A DNA stretch of 64,000 bases from Mesorhizobium sp. B2-3-4 (GTDB lineage: Bacteria > Pseudomonadota > Alphaproteobacteria > Rhizobiales > Rhizobiaceae): assembly GCF_006442315.1 (NCBI RefSeq), contig NZ_VFVY01000001.1, forward strand, positions 310,001 through 374,000, written 5' to 3'. Shown here piece after piece: positions 18,348 through 27,899 of the stretch. The notes below the pieces were generated by a model. That model worked only from the letters and a program-made list of their open reading frames with translations, had not been told where the DNA came from and made no database searches. Position 1 is the stretch's first letter. Each line of letters begins with the position of its first letter. The position numbers were made by a program, and so were the translations under genes.

Positions 18348-18836
18348 TTAGGAGAACCGCCCCGGGTCGGCGCAGAAATAGGCAATGATCTGGCAAAGGT
18401 CGGGCTCGTTGACCATGCGCACGGCTTCGCCCGAATTCACCCATCTGCGGGTGCGGGAGTGCTTTTCCTTCCAGCGCTCGGCGACTTTGTCGACATGCAG
18501 CGGGAACACCAGAACCTCGCACGGCACTTCTTCGCCCGAAGCCAGCACCTTGGCATAGAAATAGCGGCCGGCTTCGAGATGGGAGATGTTTCCGCGCAGG
18601 CCGGCTTCCTCGGTAGCCTCGCGCGCGGCCGCTTCGCAGAGCGGCTCGCGGGCTTCCGGCCAGCCTTTTGGAAGCACCCAGCGGCCAGTATCGCGGCTTG
18701 TGATCAGCATGACCTCGACGCCATTGCCGGCATCGCGCCAGGGCAGGGCGGCAACCTGCAGGCGGCATGGCGCCGTGCCGAAGAGTCGCCGGACCCTTTC
18801 AGCCAGATGGTTATGCGTCGTTGGCCGTGTCAACAT
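18348..18836 (-). CDS. NUDIX hydrolase (DIPP-like)
   Basis: The 162-residue protein contains a complete Nudix box at residues 58-80 (G-x5-E-x7-REAxEEAGL), which binds the metal and cleaves nucleoside-diphosphate-linked substrates. The preceding segment DTGRWVLPKGWP is typical of the diphosphoinositol polyphosphate/diadenosine polyphosphate hydrolase-like branch in alphaproteobacteria. True substrate cannot be fixed from sequence. It is a single gene; bases 18837-19047 upstream show nothing I can name. Confidence 0.88.
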   Translation of the reverse strand: MLTRPTTHNHLAERVRRLFGTAPCRLQVAALPWRDAGNGVEVMLITSRDTGRWVLPKGWPEAREPLCEAAAREATEEAGLRGNISHLEAGRYFYAKVLASGEEVPCEVLVFPLHVDKVAERWKEKHSRTRRWVNSGEAVRMVNEPDLCQIIAYFCADPGRFS

Positions 18837-19047
18837 CGGAGAAGCTAGCCCCAGCCTCCAGAATCGTTTGCCGCCTCAAGAATCTTACGGCTAATTGTGA
18901 CCAATAAAAGTAAAAACTTCGGTCGGGCTGGCTGATTCCCGTCAACAAAGGTCGATTTCACAGGATATCCTGTTCGCGGCATGGCTCCGCGCAAGCAAAC
19001 AGTGCCGTGGGCGGCCGCTTAATTGGAAAAAAGCGGCTTGCCTCGAA

Positions 19048-19548
19048 TCAGCCGGCGTGGTCGTCGGCGATCGGCTTCTGGTAGGTGAAGCCCATGTCCC
19101 AGGGAAAATAGATCCAGGTGTCCTGACTGACCTCGGTGACGAAAGTATCGACCAGCGGCCGGCCCTTCGGCTTGGCGTAGACGGTCGCGAAATGGGCCTT
19201 GGGCATCATGGCCCGCACGATGCCGGCGGTCTTGCCGGTGTCGGTCAGGTCGTCGATGATAAGCACACCGGCGCCTTCGTCTTCCAGAAGCGCCGGCGTG
19301 ATCTCCTTCAGCACCTGCAACTGCCCCTGGCTGGTATAGTCGTGATAGGACGCGACACTGACCGTCTCGATGATGCGGATGCCCAGTTCGCGCGAGATGA
19401 TCGCCGCCGGCACCAGGCCACCGCGCGTGATGCAGACGATCGCCTTCCACTGACCCTTGCTGGCGCCGGCAAGCCGCCAGGCGAGCGCACGGGCATCGCG
19501 ATGAAACTGGTCCCAGGAGACCGGGAAGGCTTTTTCGGGAAGGGACAT
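19048..19548 (-). CDS. gpt: xanthine-guanine phosphoribosyltransferase
   Basis: The 166-residue protein matches type I phosphoribosyltransferases of the Gpt branch, which convert xanthine and guanine with PRPP to XMP and GMP. The PRPP loop [12 protein letters not shown] spans about residues 97-107, [10 protein letters not shown] lies at 39-48 and the C-terminal base-binding part has [10 protein letters not shown]. Length is close to E. coli Gpt (152). The start MSLPEKAF at 19548 is preceded by GGAG and aligns with Gpt; an upstream ATG has no binding site. A salvage partner, adenine deaminase, lies 10 kb away. Confidence 0.92.
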   Translation of the reverse strand: MSLPEKAFPVSWDQFHRDARALAWRLAGASKGQWKAIVCITRGGLVPAAIISRELGIRIIETVSVASYHDYTSQGQLQVLKEITPALLEDEGAGVLIIDDLTDTGKTAGIVRAMMPKAHFATVYAKPKGRPLVDTFVTEVSQDTWIYFPWDMGFTYQKPIADDHAG

Positions 19549-19664
19549 GTCTCGCGCACTCCACGGCACGCGATGGCCGCGTGCACAAAAACGGGGGAAT
19601 GCGCGCGGAATTAACTGGAAACCCTTGGGCTTGGCAAGGGTGGATGGTTGCGATCGCTGTGGAC

Positions 19665-20498
19665 TTATCGCGACAGGAAGGCAGCCACCTGTGCCGTGCG
19701 CAGCACCGTGCGCGTCACCCCGCCGAACAGGAGCTGGCGCAGCCAGGAGTGGCTGTAGGCGCCGAGAACGAGGAGATCGGCACCGCTCTCGGCGACCCTG
19801 CTCTGGATCAATTCATCGACCGAGGTGCCGCCCGATCTCTGCACCGAGACGCTGACGGTGGCGCCGTGACGCGACAGAGCCGAGGCGATTTCGGCGCCTG
19901 CGGCCTCCGGGCTTTCGTCGAGCGTATCGGGTGGATCGATCACCAGTATGTCGGTTTTCTCGGCCTCGATGATGAAGGGCAAGGCATCGAAGGCCGCGCG
20001 CGCGGCTTCCTTGCTGCCATTCCAGGCGACCAGCACGCGTTTGAACGTGGTGACGAGCGGACCGTCGTGCGGTACCACCAGCACCGGCCTGCCGGCATCA
20101 TAGACCAGCGTGTCGACGTCGGCGCTCGGATCGCCGCCGGTGTCGCGCTGGGCTGCAATGATGAGATCGGCGGCGCGCACGGTCGAGATGCCGGTCAACG
20201 CGCTGTCGCCGGAGAAGCTTTCCAGGCTGCGCCATTCGAAGGAAAGGCCGGAATCCTCGATGCGCCTGAGAAACACAGCCTGGAGCTTGTCGGCACGCTC
20301 CCGGTTCATGTCGGCCGAGACCTGCAGGAACTCCGTATCGGGAAAGCCGGTCGCCGACGTGTAGGGCACCGGCAGCGCCTCGGCATGGATGCCGACCAGA
20401 TGGCTCTGGAAGCGGCTGGCAAGCGGAATGGCGCAGTCGAGCACCCGCTCGGCGTCCTGCTCGTTCTGCAGAATGGCAACAATGGTCTTGAAACGCAT
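19665..20498 (-). CDS. tandem-domain universal stress protein
   Basis: The 277-residue protein consists of two UspA-type domains. The first starts [22 protein letters not shown]; the second starts [23 protein letters not shown] and ends with the ATP-loop-like [24 protein letters not shown] (G-x2-G-x9-G-S/T style). Such proteins respond to starvation and other stress in the cytosol. GAGGG sits six bases before the ATG. It is a single gene on this strand. Confidence 0.88.
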   Translation of the reverse strand: MRFKTIVAILQNEQDAERVLDCAIPLASRFQSHLVGIHAEALPVPYTSATGFPDTEFLQVSADMNRERADKLQAVFLRRIEDSGLSFEWRSLESFSGDSALTGISTVRAADLIIAAQRDTGGDPSADVDTLVYDAGRPVLVVPHDGPLVTTFKRVLVAWNGSKEAARAAFDALPFIIEAEKTDILVIDPPDTLDESPEAAGAEIASALSRHGATVSVSVQRSGGTSVDELIQSRVAESGADLLVLGAYSHSWLRQLLFGGVTRTVLRTAQVAAFLSR

Positions 20499-20597
20499 GA
20501 TGATCCCTCAATCTTGCGAGTGCCCCCAATCTTGCGAGTGATGGGCCTCGCCTCAGGGAAACGTTGCAGCGTCGTTCTTGGTTCCGGCCCCTGAGGG

Positions 20598-21341
20598 TCA
20601 GCTCGCGCTACTGGCGAAACCGGCCACCATGGCCTCGACATCGGCGCGCGCGGCCTCGAGCGCACTCTCGCTGCGAGCGCGGACCACCAGTTCGGTCCAG
20701 AACTTGCCGTCGCCATATTTGGGGTAGGAGCCGATGATGGTATCGGGGTGCGCCTTCTGGATTTCGCCCAGTGGCCCGCCGACAAGGCCCTCGCCGAACG
20801 GGCAGTGCACCGTCGCCGACAGCATTTTGGTGCCGGCTTTCAGCGTCGGCACCACATTGTCGAGCATGGCCTGGAAGATCGAGGGCACGCCGGCCATGAC
20901 ATGGACGTTGCCGATGCGGAAACCGGGCGCCACGGACACCGGGTTGTCGATATGGTCGGCGCCGCGCGGCATGCGCGCCATGCGCTTGCGGGCCTCGGTG
21001 TATTCTATACCGCGCGCGGCATAGCTCGCCTCCAGCAGGGCATAGGCCTTGGCATCGTATTCGCAGGGCACGCGGAACGCCTTGGCGATCGAATCCGCCG
21101 TAATGTCGTCATGCGTCGGGCCGATGCCGCCCGTTGTGAAAACATAGGTGTAGCGCGCGCGCACCGCATTCACCGCGGCTATGATCTCGTCCTCCTCGTC
21201 GGGCACGATGCGCACCTCTTTCAGGTCGATGCCTATAGCCGTCATGATATCGGCGAGGTGGCCGATGTTCTTGTCTTTCGTGCGGCCGGACAGAATTTCA
21301 TCGCCGATGACAAGCATGGCGGCTGTGACGATTTCAGGCAT
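20598..21341 (-). CDS. MoaB/Mog-fold molybdopterin-binding protein, CinA N-terminal-like
   Basis: The 247-residue protein has the molybdopterin-binding fold found in MogA and the N-terminal part of CinA: AAMLVIGDEILSGRTKDKN at the start and FTTGGIGPTHDDIT with the conserved GGxGPTxDD. The C-terminal nicotinamide-nucleotide amidase domain of full CinA is missing. Members are sometimes called FAD pyrophosphatase-like or competence/damage-inducible; the role is uncertain. The start at 21341 has CGGAG eight bases before it; upstream open frame lacks family similarity. Confidence 0.85.
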   Translation of the reverse strand: MPEIVTAAMLVIGDEILSGRTKDKNIGHLADIMTAIGIDLKEVRIVPDEEDEIIAAVNAVRARYTYVFTTGGIGPTHDDITADSIAKAFRVPCEYDAKAYALLEASYAARGIEYTEARKRMARMPRGADHIDNPVSVAPGFRIGNVHVMAGVPSIFQAMLDNVVPTLKAGTKMLSATVHCPFGEGLVGGPLGEIQKAHPDTIIGSYPKYGDGKFWTELVVRARSESALEAARADVEAMVAGFASSAS

Positions 21342-21562
21342 GGAAAGCTCCGGCAGACGGGCCGTCTGAATAGCGCGGCGGATGGGCGACGGCAATGCCG
21401 CATGGATGACCATACGCGGACATCCCTGCGATGGCGGGGCATGGCTTTCTCCAGATTGTGCCGGGAAAGCGATCAACGCCCATCTCGCCAGGTCGAGCCG
21501 GCTTATCCATCCTTGCGGCGGCATCGCGGACGGGTAAGGTGCGGCTCGGACGTGGGTGATGA

Positions 21563-22576
21563 ATGCTGATATCGATACTGCTCTGGCTGCTAGGCGCGGC
21601 GTTTCTCGCGATAATCCTCGTGCTTGCCTGTCTGCTGTTGGCGACGCTCTGGATCGCGGCGAAAGCGGAAAGACTGGTGCCGCCGGTCGGGAAATTCGTC
21701 GAGATCGACGGCAATCGCATCCACTATGTCGATGCGGGAGAGGGACGGCCGATCGTCTTCGTGCATGGGCTTGGCGGCCAGCTGCATCATTTCCGGCACA
21801 CCGTGTTTGGCCATTTCGGTCCAGGCTACCGGCTGATCGCGCTCGACCGCCCGGGCTCGGGCTATTCGACGCGGGTAAGCGGAGCCACCGGCCGCTTGCC
21901 CGAGCAGGCCGAGATCATCAGGCGGTTCATCGAAATCCTGGGCCTGGAAAGGCCGCTGGTGGTGGGCCACTCGCTGGGCGGCGCCATCACGCTAACCCTG
22001 GCCGTCGAACATCCCGAGGCGATTTCGGGCATCGCCCTGCTGTCGCCCTTGACGCATCTGGAAACAAGGAGGCGCCAGGGTTTCGACCTGCTCTATGTTC
22101 CCTCGCGCCTGTGGCGGTGGATGTTGGCCTACACGGTAGCGATACCGGCAAGCCTCAGATATGCCCGGCCGACGATGGACTTCATCTTCGCACCGCAATC
22201 CGTCCCGGACGACTACATGACCGGGGGAGGCGGGTGGCTCGGCTTGCGGCCCGGCCACTACCAGGCGACGTCGGCCGATGTCGTGGCGGTCGAGAAGGAT
22301 CTCGGCGCCATCGAACGCCGTTACGGCGAGATCGCCATGCCGGCCGGCATCCTGTTCGGCAGCGCCGACCGTGTCATCGGCTTTGCCACCCACGGCGAAC
22401 CGATGAAGCAAAAGGTGAAAGGACTGGATTTCGAACCTGTCGACGGTCTTGGCCACATGCCGCAATTCGTCGAGCCGGAACGGGTCGTCGCCTTCATCAA
22501 GCGTGTCGCGGAGCGCGCTTTTTCGGATGCGGCATCACCAGGGGTTCACGACAATTTCAATGAACCATCCGGCTGA
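21563..22576 (+). CDS. membrane-anchored alpha/beta hydrolase
   Basis: The 337-residue protein starts with a long hydrophobic helix (residues 2-32), likely an uncleaved anchor, then an alpha/beta-hydrolase fold. FVHGLGGQLHHF holds the oxyanion region, GHSLGG (135-140) the nucleophile Ser137, and GLGHMPQFVEPERV the catalytic His near the end. An Asp in FGSADRVIG is a fair acid. It probably acts on a lipid or ester near the membrane; no substrate is evident. The ribosome binding site is weak. Confidence 0.87.
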   Translation: MLISILLWLLGAAFLAIILVLACLLLATLWIAAKAERLVPPVGKFVEIDGNRIHYVDAGEGRPIVFVHGLGGQLHHFRHTVFGHFGPGYRLIALDRPGSGYSTRVSGATGRLPEQAEIIRRFIEILGLERPLVVGHSLGGAITLTLAVEHPEAISGIALLSPLTHLETRRRQGFDLLYVPSRLWRWMLAYTVAIPASLRYARPTMDFIFAPQSVPDDYMTGGGGWLGLRPGHYQATSADVVAVEKDLGAIERRYGEIAMPAGILFGSADRVIGFATHGEPMKQKVKGLDFEPVDGLGHMPQFVEPERVVAFIKRVAERAFSDAASPGVHDNFNEPSG

Positions 22577-22630
22577 TTGCCGGTTTACCCCGTGTCGCAT
22601 CCCAAGGCGGCCAAGATACGGAGTAAATCA

Positions 22631-22906
22631 ATGTACAGGAAACTTTTCGCGGCATCCGTGCTGACAATCGGTCTCGCCACGTCGGCGATGGCCCAGTCAT
22701 CGGACACCTATTCCAACCACCACGATCGGTGGCTGTTCGGCAACGAGGACTCCTCTGGCGTCGACCAGAGCACTACCGGCAGTATCGATAGTTCCGGATT
22801 GAACACCCTTGGCAATCCTGGCCCGGTCGGGCCCTGTGCCTCAAGCACGCCTGGCCCCGATGCCAATGCTCAGGGCAACGTCAACGATCAGTACTGCGGC
22901 AAATAG
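22631..22906 (+). CDS. small exported protein, unknown function
   Basis: A 91-residue protein with a clear signal peptide (MYRKLFAASVLTIGLATSAMA, cleavage before QSS). The mature part of about 70 residues is rich in Ser, Gly, Asn and Asp with two cysteines (PCASS and YCGK) that could form a disulfide. I recognise no family. GGAG lies eight bases before ATG 22631. It follows the hydrolase gene by 54 bases and may share its transcript. Low-complexity secreted proteins like this are common in rhizobia. Confidence 0.65.
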   Translation: MYRKLFAASVLTIGLATSAMAQSSDTYSNHHDRWLFGNEDSSGVDQSTTGSIDSSGLNTLGNPGPVGPCASSTPGPDANAQGNVNDQYCGK

Positions 22907-22922
22907 CCAGCAGCAGGCCTGC

Positions 22923-22964
22923 CGCCGGCAGAGGACGCCATCTCTCCTGGTGTCCCTGCCGGCG
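22923..22964. terminator. long hairpin between convergent genes
   Basis: Arms 22923-22940 and 22948-22964 pair over about 17 positions with one bulged A and one G.T wobble, around the loop TCTCTCC. It is placed between the small exported protein and the DUF2188 gene. No T-run follows on either side. Confidence 0.55.
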
Positions 22965-22976
22965 CATGGCTCTATA

Positions 22977-23216
22977 TCAATCCGAGATTTCGGTCTGAGG
23001 CCGGTCGCGCCCGTCGGCCAGTTCTTCGTGCCATTTGCCGTCGGCGTCCTCGTATTGGATGCCATCGGTGGAACCGGCAACCTGTTGCTCGGCCGAAGCG
23101 ATCTCGGCGGCGCGCAACGCATCCTGATGGGTGGGAAATGTCTCCGAGAAGGTCGCGCCGACCTTGTAGGCCCAGCCACCGTCATGCTCGACGATCTTGT
23201 AAGTCAGCTTCGCCAT
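22977..23216 (-). CDS. DUF2188 domain protein
   Basis: A 79-residue soluble protein of the DUF2188 family: YKIVEHDGGWAYKVGATFSETFPTHQDALRAAEIAS, with the W-x-Y pattern and paired helix, then a polar tail. The family has no known function and is often stress-associated in rhizobia. GGAGG lies five bases before the ATG. It may be cotranscribed with the DUF982 gene that ends 28 bases upstream. Confidence 0.75.
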   Translation of the reverse strand: MAKLTYKIVEHDGGWAYKVGATFSETFPTHQDALRAAEIASAEQQVAGSTDGIQYEDADGKWHEELADGRDRPQTEISD

Positions 23217-23244
23217 CTAAACCTCCAGTTAAAGCTCCGCCTGC

Positions 23245-23523
23245 TCAATGCAACCGGTCGTCTGGCAGCCTGTCGTCGGGCACCAGCACTTCCGATTCCC
23301 TGGCGGCTTCGATCAATGCCCTGCGCGCTTCCGCTGTCGAACGATAACCTTCCAGCACTTTGAGGCAAGTGTCGAGGGCATCGCGATGACGAGGTCCGCG
23401 ATTGAGCGGCCACACCGTCATCAGGCACTCCGCCGCCTCCTGGGTCGAGCGGATATGGCGATATTTGCCGACATGGCCGAGCTCGACCACGACGGGCGTT
23501 TCAAAAGGCTTGTTGTCCATCAT
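23245..23523 (-). CDS. DUF982 domain protein
   Basis: A 92-residue soluble protein matching DUF982, a family expanded in rhizobia: VELGHVGKYRHIRSTQEAAECLMTVWP (strand and helix), then RHRDALDTCLKVLEGYRSTAEARRALIEAA. No function is known. Two adjacent ATG codons (23523 and 23520) could serve as starts, and no strong ribosome binding site is seen; a frame open farther upstream begins with an unlikely Phe/Leu-rich segment. Confidence 0.75.
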   Translation of the reverse strand: MMDNKPFETPVVVELGHVGKYRHIRSTQEAAECLMTVWPLNRGPRHRDALDTCLKVLEGYRSTAEARRALIEAARESEVLVPDDRLPDDRLH

Positions 23524-23679
23524 GGCCGCAACGCAAAACAGCCAATTTGGTTGCAAAAATGGCCCGCGGCCTGCGCCCAAAGGTCGCGTGGCCTCAGGCG
23601 CGCCCCTCAGCGGCGTGCCTTGGATCGCTGCCGTATCCGCACAACCGAAATCCGTCCGGGCTCAACCCCTGGATATCTC

Positions 23680-23997
23680 TCAGTAGTCGCAGTCGTTGCG
23701 CAGCCAGCGGGCATTCGCCCAACCGGTCCCGCCGCCGATTTCGACCTGATACCAGTTGCCGCGCCGGTCGAAGATCTCGACATGGTCGCCGTTGAACAAC
23801 TGCCCGATCATCCGGGACGATGAGTTGGGTCGTGTGCGCACCGCCAGAAACCCGCTGCCGGTCGCCAGATTGTAGCGCCCCGACAATCCGTGCACCGTGC
23901 CCTCGCAATATTGCGCGACGCTTGGCGTGGATGCGCCAAGCCATGATCCGGCCACAGCCAGGAAAGCTGCAGCCGGCACAAATGCCCTGAACGACAT
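23680..23997 (-). CDS. small exported SH3-domain protein
   Basis: The 105-residue protein has a signal peptide (cleavage near SVA-QY at 28-30), then a single bacterial SH3 domain: GFLAVRTRPNSSSRMIGQLFNGDHVEIFDR and NWYQVEIGGGTGWANARWL. Two cysteines flank the domain (YCEG, NDCDY) and may bond. Bacterial SH3 domains often bind peptidoglycan. The ATG at 23997 is preceded by GGGAG. It is transcribed alone. Confidence 0.82.
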   Translation of the reverse strand: MSFRAFVPAAAFLAVAGSWLGASTPSVAQYCEGTVHGLSGRYNLATGSGFLAVRTRPNSSSRMIGQLFNGDHVEIFDRRGNWYQVEIGGGTGWANARWLRNDCDY

Positions 23998-24112
23998 GAT
24001 GTCCGCTCCCAAATCCGGCCGCTCGAAAGCGGCCTTGCCCACCGGAACAAGTGACGGGCTGATTAAAGCGGAGCCGGCGCACGCTGTCCAGCAGCGTTGG
24101 GGAGAGGCAAAG

Positions 24113-25216
24113 TCAGCCGGCGGCCTTCATCCAATGTTGCATGGTCGTCACCGAGCGGGCGAGTTGCGGTGCCGGATGGATTTTTTCGCTGAATGTGGCC
24201 GCCGCCCGCCATCCCCAGCGCGGATCGGCAAGGAAGGCGCGCGCCAGGGCCACCATGTCGGCGCGGCCCTCCGCGATAACGGCCTCGGCCTGTTTGGGAT
24301 CGTCGATCAGGCCGACCGCGCGGGTCGGGATGCCGGCGCCGTTGCGCACGGCTTCCGCCAGATGCACCTGATAACCGGGGCCGGTGGGCAATTTCTGCAA
24401 CGGCGAATTGCCGCCGCTCGAACAGCAGAGATAGGCGACACCTTCGGCCTTCAGCGCTTTCGCCACCTCGACCGCGTCGGCGACGTCGAAGCCGCCATCG
24501 ACCCAGTCCGTCACCGAGAGCCTTGCGCCAAGCATCAGCTTCGGCACGGCTTTCTTCACCGCGCGGGCGATCTCGACGACGAGGCGCATCCGGTTTTCCA
24601 GCGAGCCGCCCCAACGATCTGTGCGCTGGTTCGACAATGGCGACAGGAACTGGAAGATCAGGTAGCCATGCGCGGCGTGCAGTTCGATGAAGTCGAAGCC
24701 GGCGCGCTCGGCCCGCCTTCCAGCCTCGGCAAAGCGTTCGATGAGCAGCAGGATCTCCTCGTCCTCCAGCGCGTGCGGCACGTTCCAGCCGGTGTCGTAG
24801 GCGATGGCCGAGGCCGAGACGGTCTGCCAGGGGTCTTCGTTAGGCTGCAACGGGCCGCCGCCTTCCCACGGCTTGCGGTTCGAGGCCTTGCGGCCGGCAT
24901 GCGCCAATTGCGTGCCGAACTTCGTGCCGGGTGCGGCCACGCGGCGGGCCGCGTCCAGCGCGCGGCGGGCCGCCGCCTCATTGTCTTCGGAATAGAGGCC
25001 GAGACAGCCATGGCTGATGCGTCCGCGTCGCTCGACATCGGTCATCTCGACGGTGACCATGCCGGCGCCGGACATGGCAAGGTTCATCCAGTGGTAGAGA
25101 TGCCAGTCGCTGGCCGAGCCGTCATCGGCGGAATACTGGCACATCGGGGCCACCGCGATGCGATTGGGGAAGGTGAGCCCATCGAGCGTGATCGGCTGGA
25201 AAAGCGATGTCGTCAT
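24113..25216 (-). CDS. Old Yellow Enzyme family NADH:flavin oxidoreductase, YqjM-like
   Basis: This 367-residue TIM-barrel flavoenzyme follows the YqjM/NamA branch. APMCQYSADDG has C26 and Y28 at the positions that tune the FMN in YqjM, LAHAGRKAS holds part of the substrate site, and HAAHGYLIFQFLSPLSN with TDRWGGSLENR are barrel landmarks. It is predicted to reduce alpha,beta-unsaturated carbonyl compounds with NADPH. It is a single gene, divergent from nudK. Confidence 0.9.
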   Translation of the reverse strand: MTTSLFQPITLDGLTFPNRIAVAPMCQYSADDGSASDWHLYHWMNLAMSGAGMVTVEMTDVERRGRISHGCLGLYSEDNEAAARRALDAARRVAAPGTKFGTQLAHAGRKASNRKPWEGGGPLQPNEDPWQTVSASAIAYDTGWNVPHALEDEEILLLIERFAEAGRRAERAGFDFIELHAAHGYLIFQFLSPLSNQRTDRWGGSLENRMRLVVEIARAVKKAVPKLMLGARLSVTDWVDGGFDVADAVEVAKALKAEGVAYLCCSSGGNSPLQKLPTGPGYQVHLAEAVRNGAGIPTRAVGLIDDPKQAEAVIAEGRADMVALARAFLADPRWGWRAAATFSEKIHPAPQLARSVTTMQHWMKAAG

Positions 25217-25373
25217 GAAAGAACTCCGGCGAGGGGAAGGCGCTATTTAGGCAAGGGCGCTCCTCCATACCACACACGAGCGAGTGAAGCGCGCTGGACC
25301 AATCGCTGACCCGATTGCACGCCTCCCGGTTCGCGGCTACGCCTGCGTCCGCCAGCCAGCATCGAGGTGTCAG

Positions 25374-25952
25374 ATGGAAGACCGCGTTCGTATCCGCTCG
25401 GAAGAAGTTCTCTCCGACGACTGGGCGATCCTGAAGAAGACGGTGCTCGACTATCGTCGGCGCGATGGCCAATGGGAGACGCAGATCCGCCAGACCTACG
25501 ATCGCGGCGACGGCGCGGTGATCCTGCCCTATGACCCCCAGCGCTCGACCGTGCTCCTGGTGCGCCAGTTCCGCTATCCCGCCTATGTCACCGGCCATCG
25601 CGAACCGCTGATCGAGGCCTGCGCCGGCCTGCTCGACGAAAACGATCCGGAGACCGCCATCCGCAAGGAAGCCGAGGAAGAACTGGGCTACCGGCTGGAC
25701 AGGATCGAGCGGCTGTTTTCGCCCTATATGAGCCCGGGCAGCGTCACCGAGCGTCTATGGTTCTTCATCGCCCGCTATTCCCCCGTCGACCGCATCTCGG
25801 CCGGCGGCGGCGCACCGGAGGAAGGCGAGGACATCGAAGTCCTGGAAATGCCGCTCGACGAAGCGCTGGCGGGAATTGCCGATGGTCGCATCATCGACGC
25901 CAAGACGATTATCCTGATCCAGCATTTGAAGCTGCATCCGATGAAGGGGTGA
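25374..25952 (+). CDS. nudK: GDP-mannose/ADP-ribose-type NUDIX pyrophosphatase, NudK-like
   Basis: The 192-residue protein aligns by eye along its length with E. coli NudK: the short 22-position Nudix box GLLDEN-DPETAIRKEAEEELGY, then FSPYMSPGSVTERLWFFIA and GGGAPEEGEDIEVLEMPLDEAL. NudK hydrolyses GDP-mannose and related sugar nucleotides. The frame is open upstream, but ATG 25374 has GAGG about eight bases before it and begins the homologous part. It runs toward the tRNA-Leu gene on the other strand. Confidence 0.87.
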   Translation: MEDRVRIRSEEVLSDDWAILKKTVLDYRRRDGQWETQIRQTYDRGDGAVILPYDPQRSTVLLVRQFRYPAYVTGHREPLIEACAGLLDENDPETAIRKEAEEELGYRLDRIERLFSPYMSPGSVTERLWFFIARYSPVDRISAGGGAPEEGEDIEVLEMPLDEALAGIADGRIIDAKTIILIQHLKLHPMKG

Positions 25953-25991
25953 GCCTGGTGGCCTGCCACCCGAAGCTCGAAGAGCGAAGGG

Positions 25992-26077
25992 TGGTGCGGA
26001 CGACGGGAATCGAACCCGTACGATCAGAGATCGAGGGATTTTAAGTCCCTTGCGTCTACCAATTCCGCCACGTCCGC
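25992..26077 (-). tRNA. tRNA-Leu (anticodon UAA)
   Basis: Read on the minus strand, the 86-base gene has an acceptor stem GCGGACG/CGTCCGC, a D-arm with GGTAGACGC, an anticodon stem AGGGA/TCCCT around CTTAAAA (anticodon TAA), a long variable arm as in leucine tRNAs, and a T-arm with GGTTCGATTCC. Discriminator A and an encoded CCA follow. It decodes UUA and, by wobble, UUG. Confidence 0.97.
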
Positions 26078-26166
26078 GAACCTTTCGTTTCAGCTACCTA
26101 GATGAATTCGTCAACTGTCGCGATGGCCAAAACCTCACAAGTGTGTGGCCAAACCAGCGGTCGTTT

Positions 26167-27545
26167 CTACTTGCTTGGTATTAAGGTTTGGGACCTTGCT
26201 GTCGCCGCGCCAGATGGCTTGACCAGCGCTGCTGAGTCCCGCGCGCGCTTGGAGGCCTCTTCTTCCTTGACGTAGCTCTCTTTGGCCAAGAATTTTTCGA
26301 GACGATCCATCTTCCCGAGGTAGACGTCATATGCAACGTCGTCTGAACGTTGTTCGGTTGGGATATTGATCGAATCGCCTATCAGCGATTGATAAAAATA
26401 GTCGATTGCTTCCTGAGGAGCCATTCTAAGCTCCCGCAACGGCTCGAACGCATCAGGGAAGACCTCACAGCGACCGCTGGTGTCTCCGAAAGCGTAGATC
26501 GATTCAAGCGTGCCGGTCCTGGGCAAGTGTCGGATGACGATCCACGCATTTTTTTGCTGTCTCTCCAGATTTTTTCAAGGAATGACTTGTCCTCGATGAG
26601 CCGCACCTGCCACCAAAACATGATAGAATCGTTGTTATTGACAGTGTCTTTGTCATTCTCGTCAACGAGTATGATGTTCCATCGGCCATAGTCATTCATC
26701 GCAAGAACGCGATTGCCGTTATCGTCGATCCATGGCGTGAGGCGGATTCGAAATTCCGCCGATGATTTCCTCACGAATTCCTCACACGTAAATTCAACTG
26801 CGGCATATGACGGAGCTAGCCGAACCTGTTTGGGTGGTTCAACAATGGGCAATTTTCTGTATTGAGCAATGTTGTATAGAACCTCAGAAGATCGCGAATA
26901 TTTTCGCCAAAGGCACCAGGAATCCTGCTCGCACAATTCTATATTCTGAGCCATTTTTGATTTGCTAGTGTCGCCGTTAGGTGACGTTTCGATGGATTGC
27001 CGGAGATATTCATAATAACGTTTCATGGTGCCTGCCGCGTAGGTTGCGCAACTCTGAGACTGTGTCGTGGCAAAGTCACACAAAGGATCGGCATCGGGCA
27101 CGTTGAACGCGATCTGGGGCATTGGGCGCGGCTGGGGGATGACGACAGTCGCTGGAAGAGCAACAACTTCGGGATCGGCGACGTTTCCAGAGAATTCCAA
27201 TGGCCCGTTGGGCGGTGCGCGCTTGGCTATCCGCTCCAAAGCCTTGATTCGGGACTGATACGAGATCAAGATGCAGTCGTAGTCGTCCTCGCAAGCATTT
27301 CTGCGCTTTACCCATTGCCGCTGCTGCGACGTCAGTTGGACTTTATCGTCTTCAATTCTCGTGGCTGCCGCAAACGCTCTTGTCAGCCGAGCGTCAAGGT
27401 CGCCGAGTTCGGGATTGAGGCATATTAATTCCTCGGTCAGATTGGGAGTGCCGCGACACCATTCCTGAGCCTGCGCCAGATCAACCGCAAACATGGCTGC
27501 GAGTGCGTAAAGCAACAACCAAACTGCATTCAATGCTGCGCACAT
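26167..27545 (-). pseudogene. LprI-like (DUF1311) exported protein interrupted by a frameshift at A7
   Basis: The first frame runs from ATG 27545 with a signal peptide (ending near AQA-QEW) and a DUF1311 domain containing WCRGTPNLTEELIC, then QRQWVKRRNACEDDYDC. After about residue 331 it turns into Arg/Ser-rich noise. At 26549-26555 lies a run of seven A on the coding strand; adding one A (or a -1 slip) joins it to a second frame with normal composition (LESIYAFGDTSGRC through AYDVYLGKMDRLEKFL), ending at 26167. Joined, the protein would have about 459 residues. It may be a pseudogene, a sequencing error or a slippage gene. Base composition is visibly more AT-rich than the neighbours, and it adjoins a tRNA gene. 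Confidence 0.65.
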
Positions 27546-27899
27546 AGAGGCCCCCCGCCAAGGTGTTACGCCGAAACCAGTGGATTGCAACGAAGTACGC
27601 TAAGGTTATGGCCTAATCGGGGAGGGACGCGTTCATCTCCCAAGTGAATAAAGCGCGCGGCCAGCCACGGAGCGCCGCAACCCAGATCGACTGGCGGGAT
27701 GATACTGGTGCGATCGCGGAATTATCCGCGCCGCTGGCATCGGTAAATATCGGCGCGGCGGATTGATCCGCCATGGCCGGCGCCTCTCAGGCCCAACCCA
27801 TTCCCCCGCCCACTGGGAAGCGTCGGCCGCCCCCAATCCCACAAGACGGCAAGATTGTTCGGCCTGCTGTCTGGCGGGCATCGAGGCTCTCGGCGACAG
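27546..27899. other. intergenic region with no recognisable gene
   Basis: About 350 bases between the frameshifted gene's start and the end of the porin-like gene. It returns from the AT-rich composition of the neighbour to GC-rich sequence near 27640. An 82-residue minus-strand frame at 27633-27881 is Arg/Pro-rich with no binding site and is not called. I see no repeat of the tRNA end here. Confidence 0.4.
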
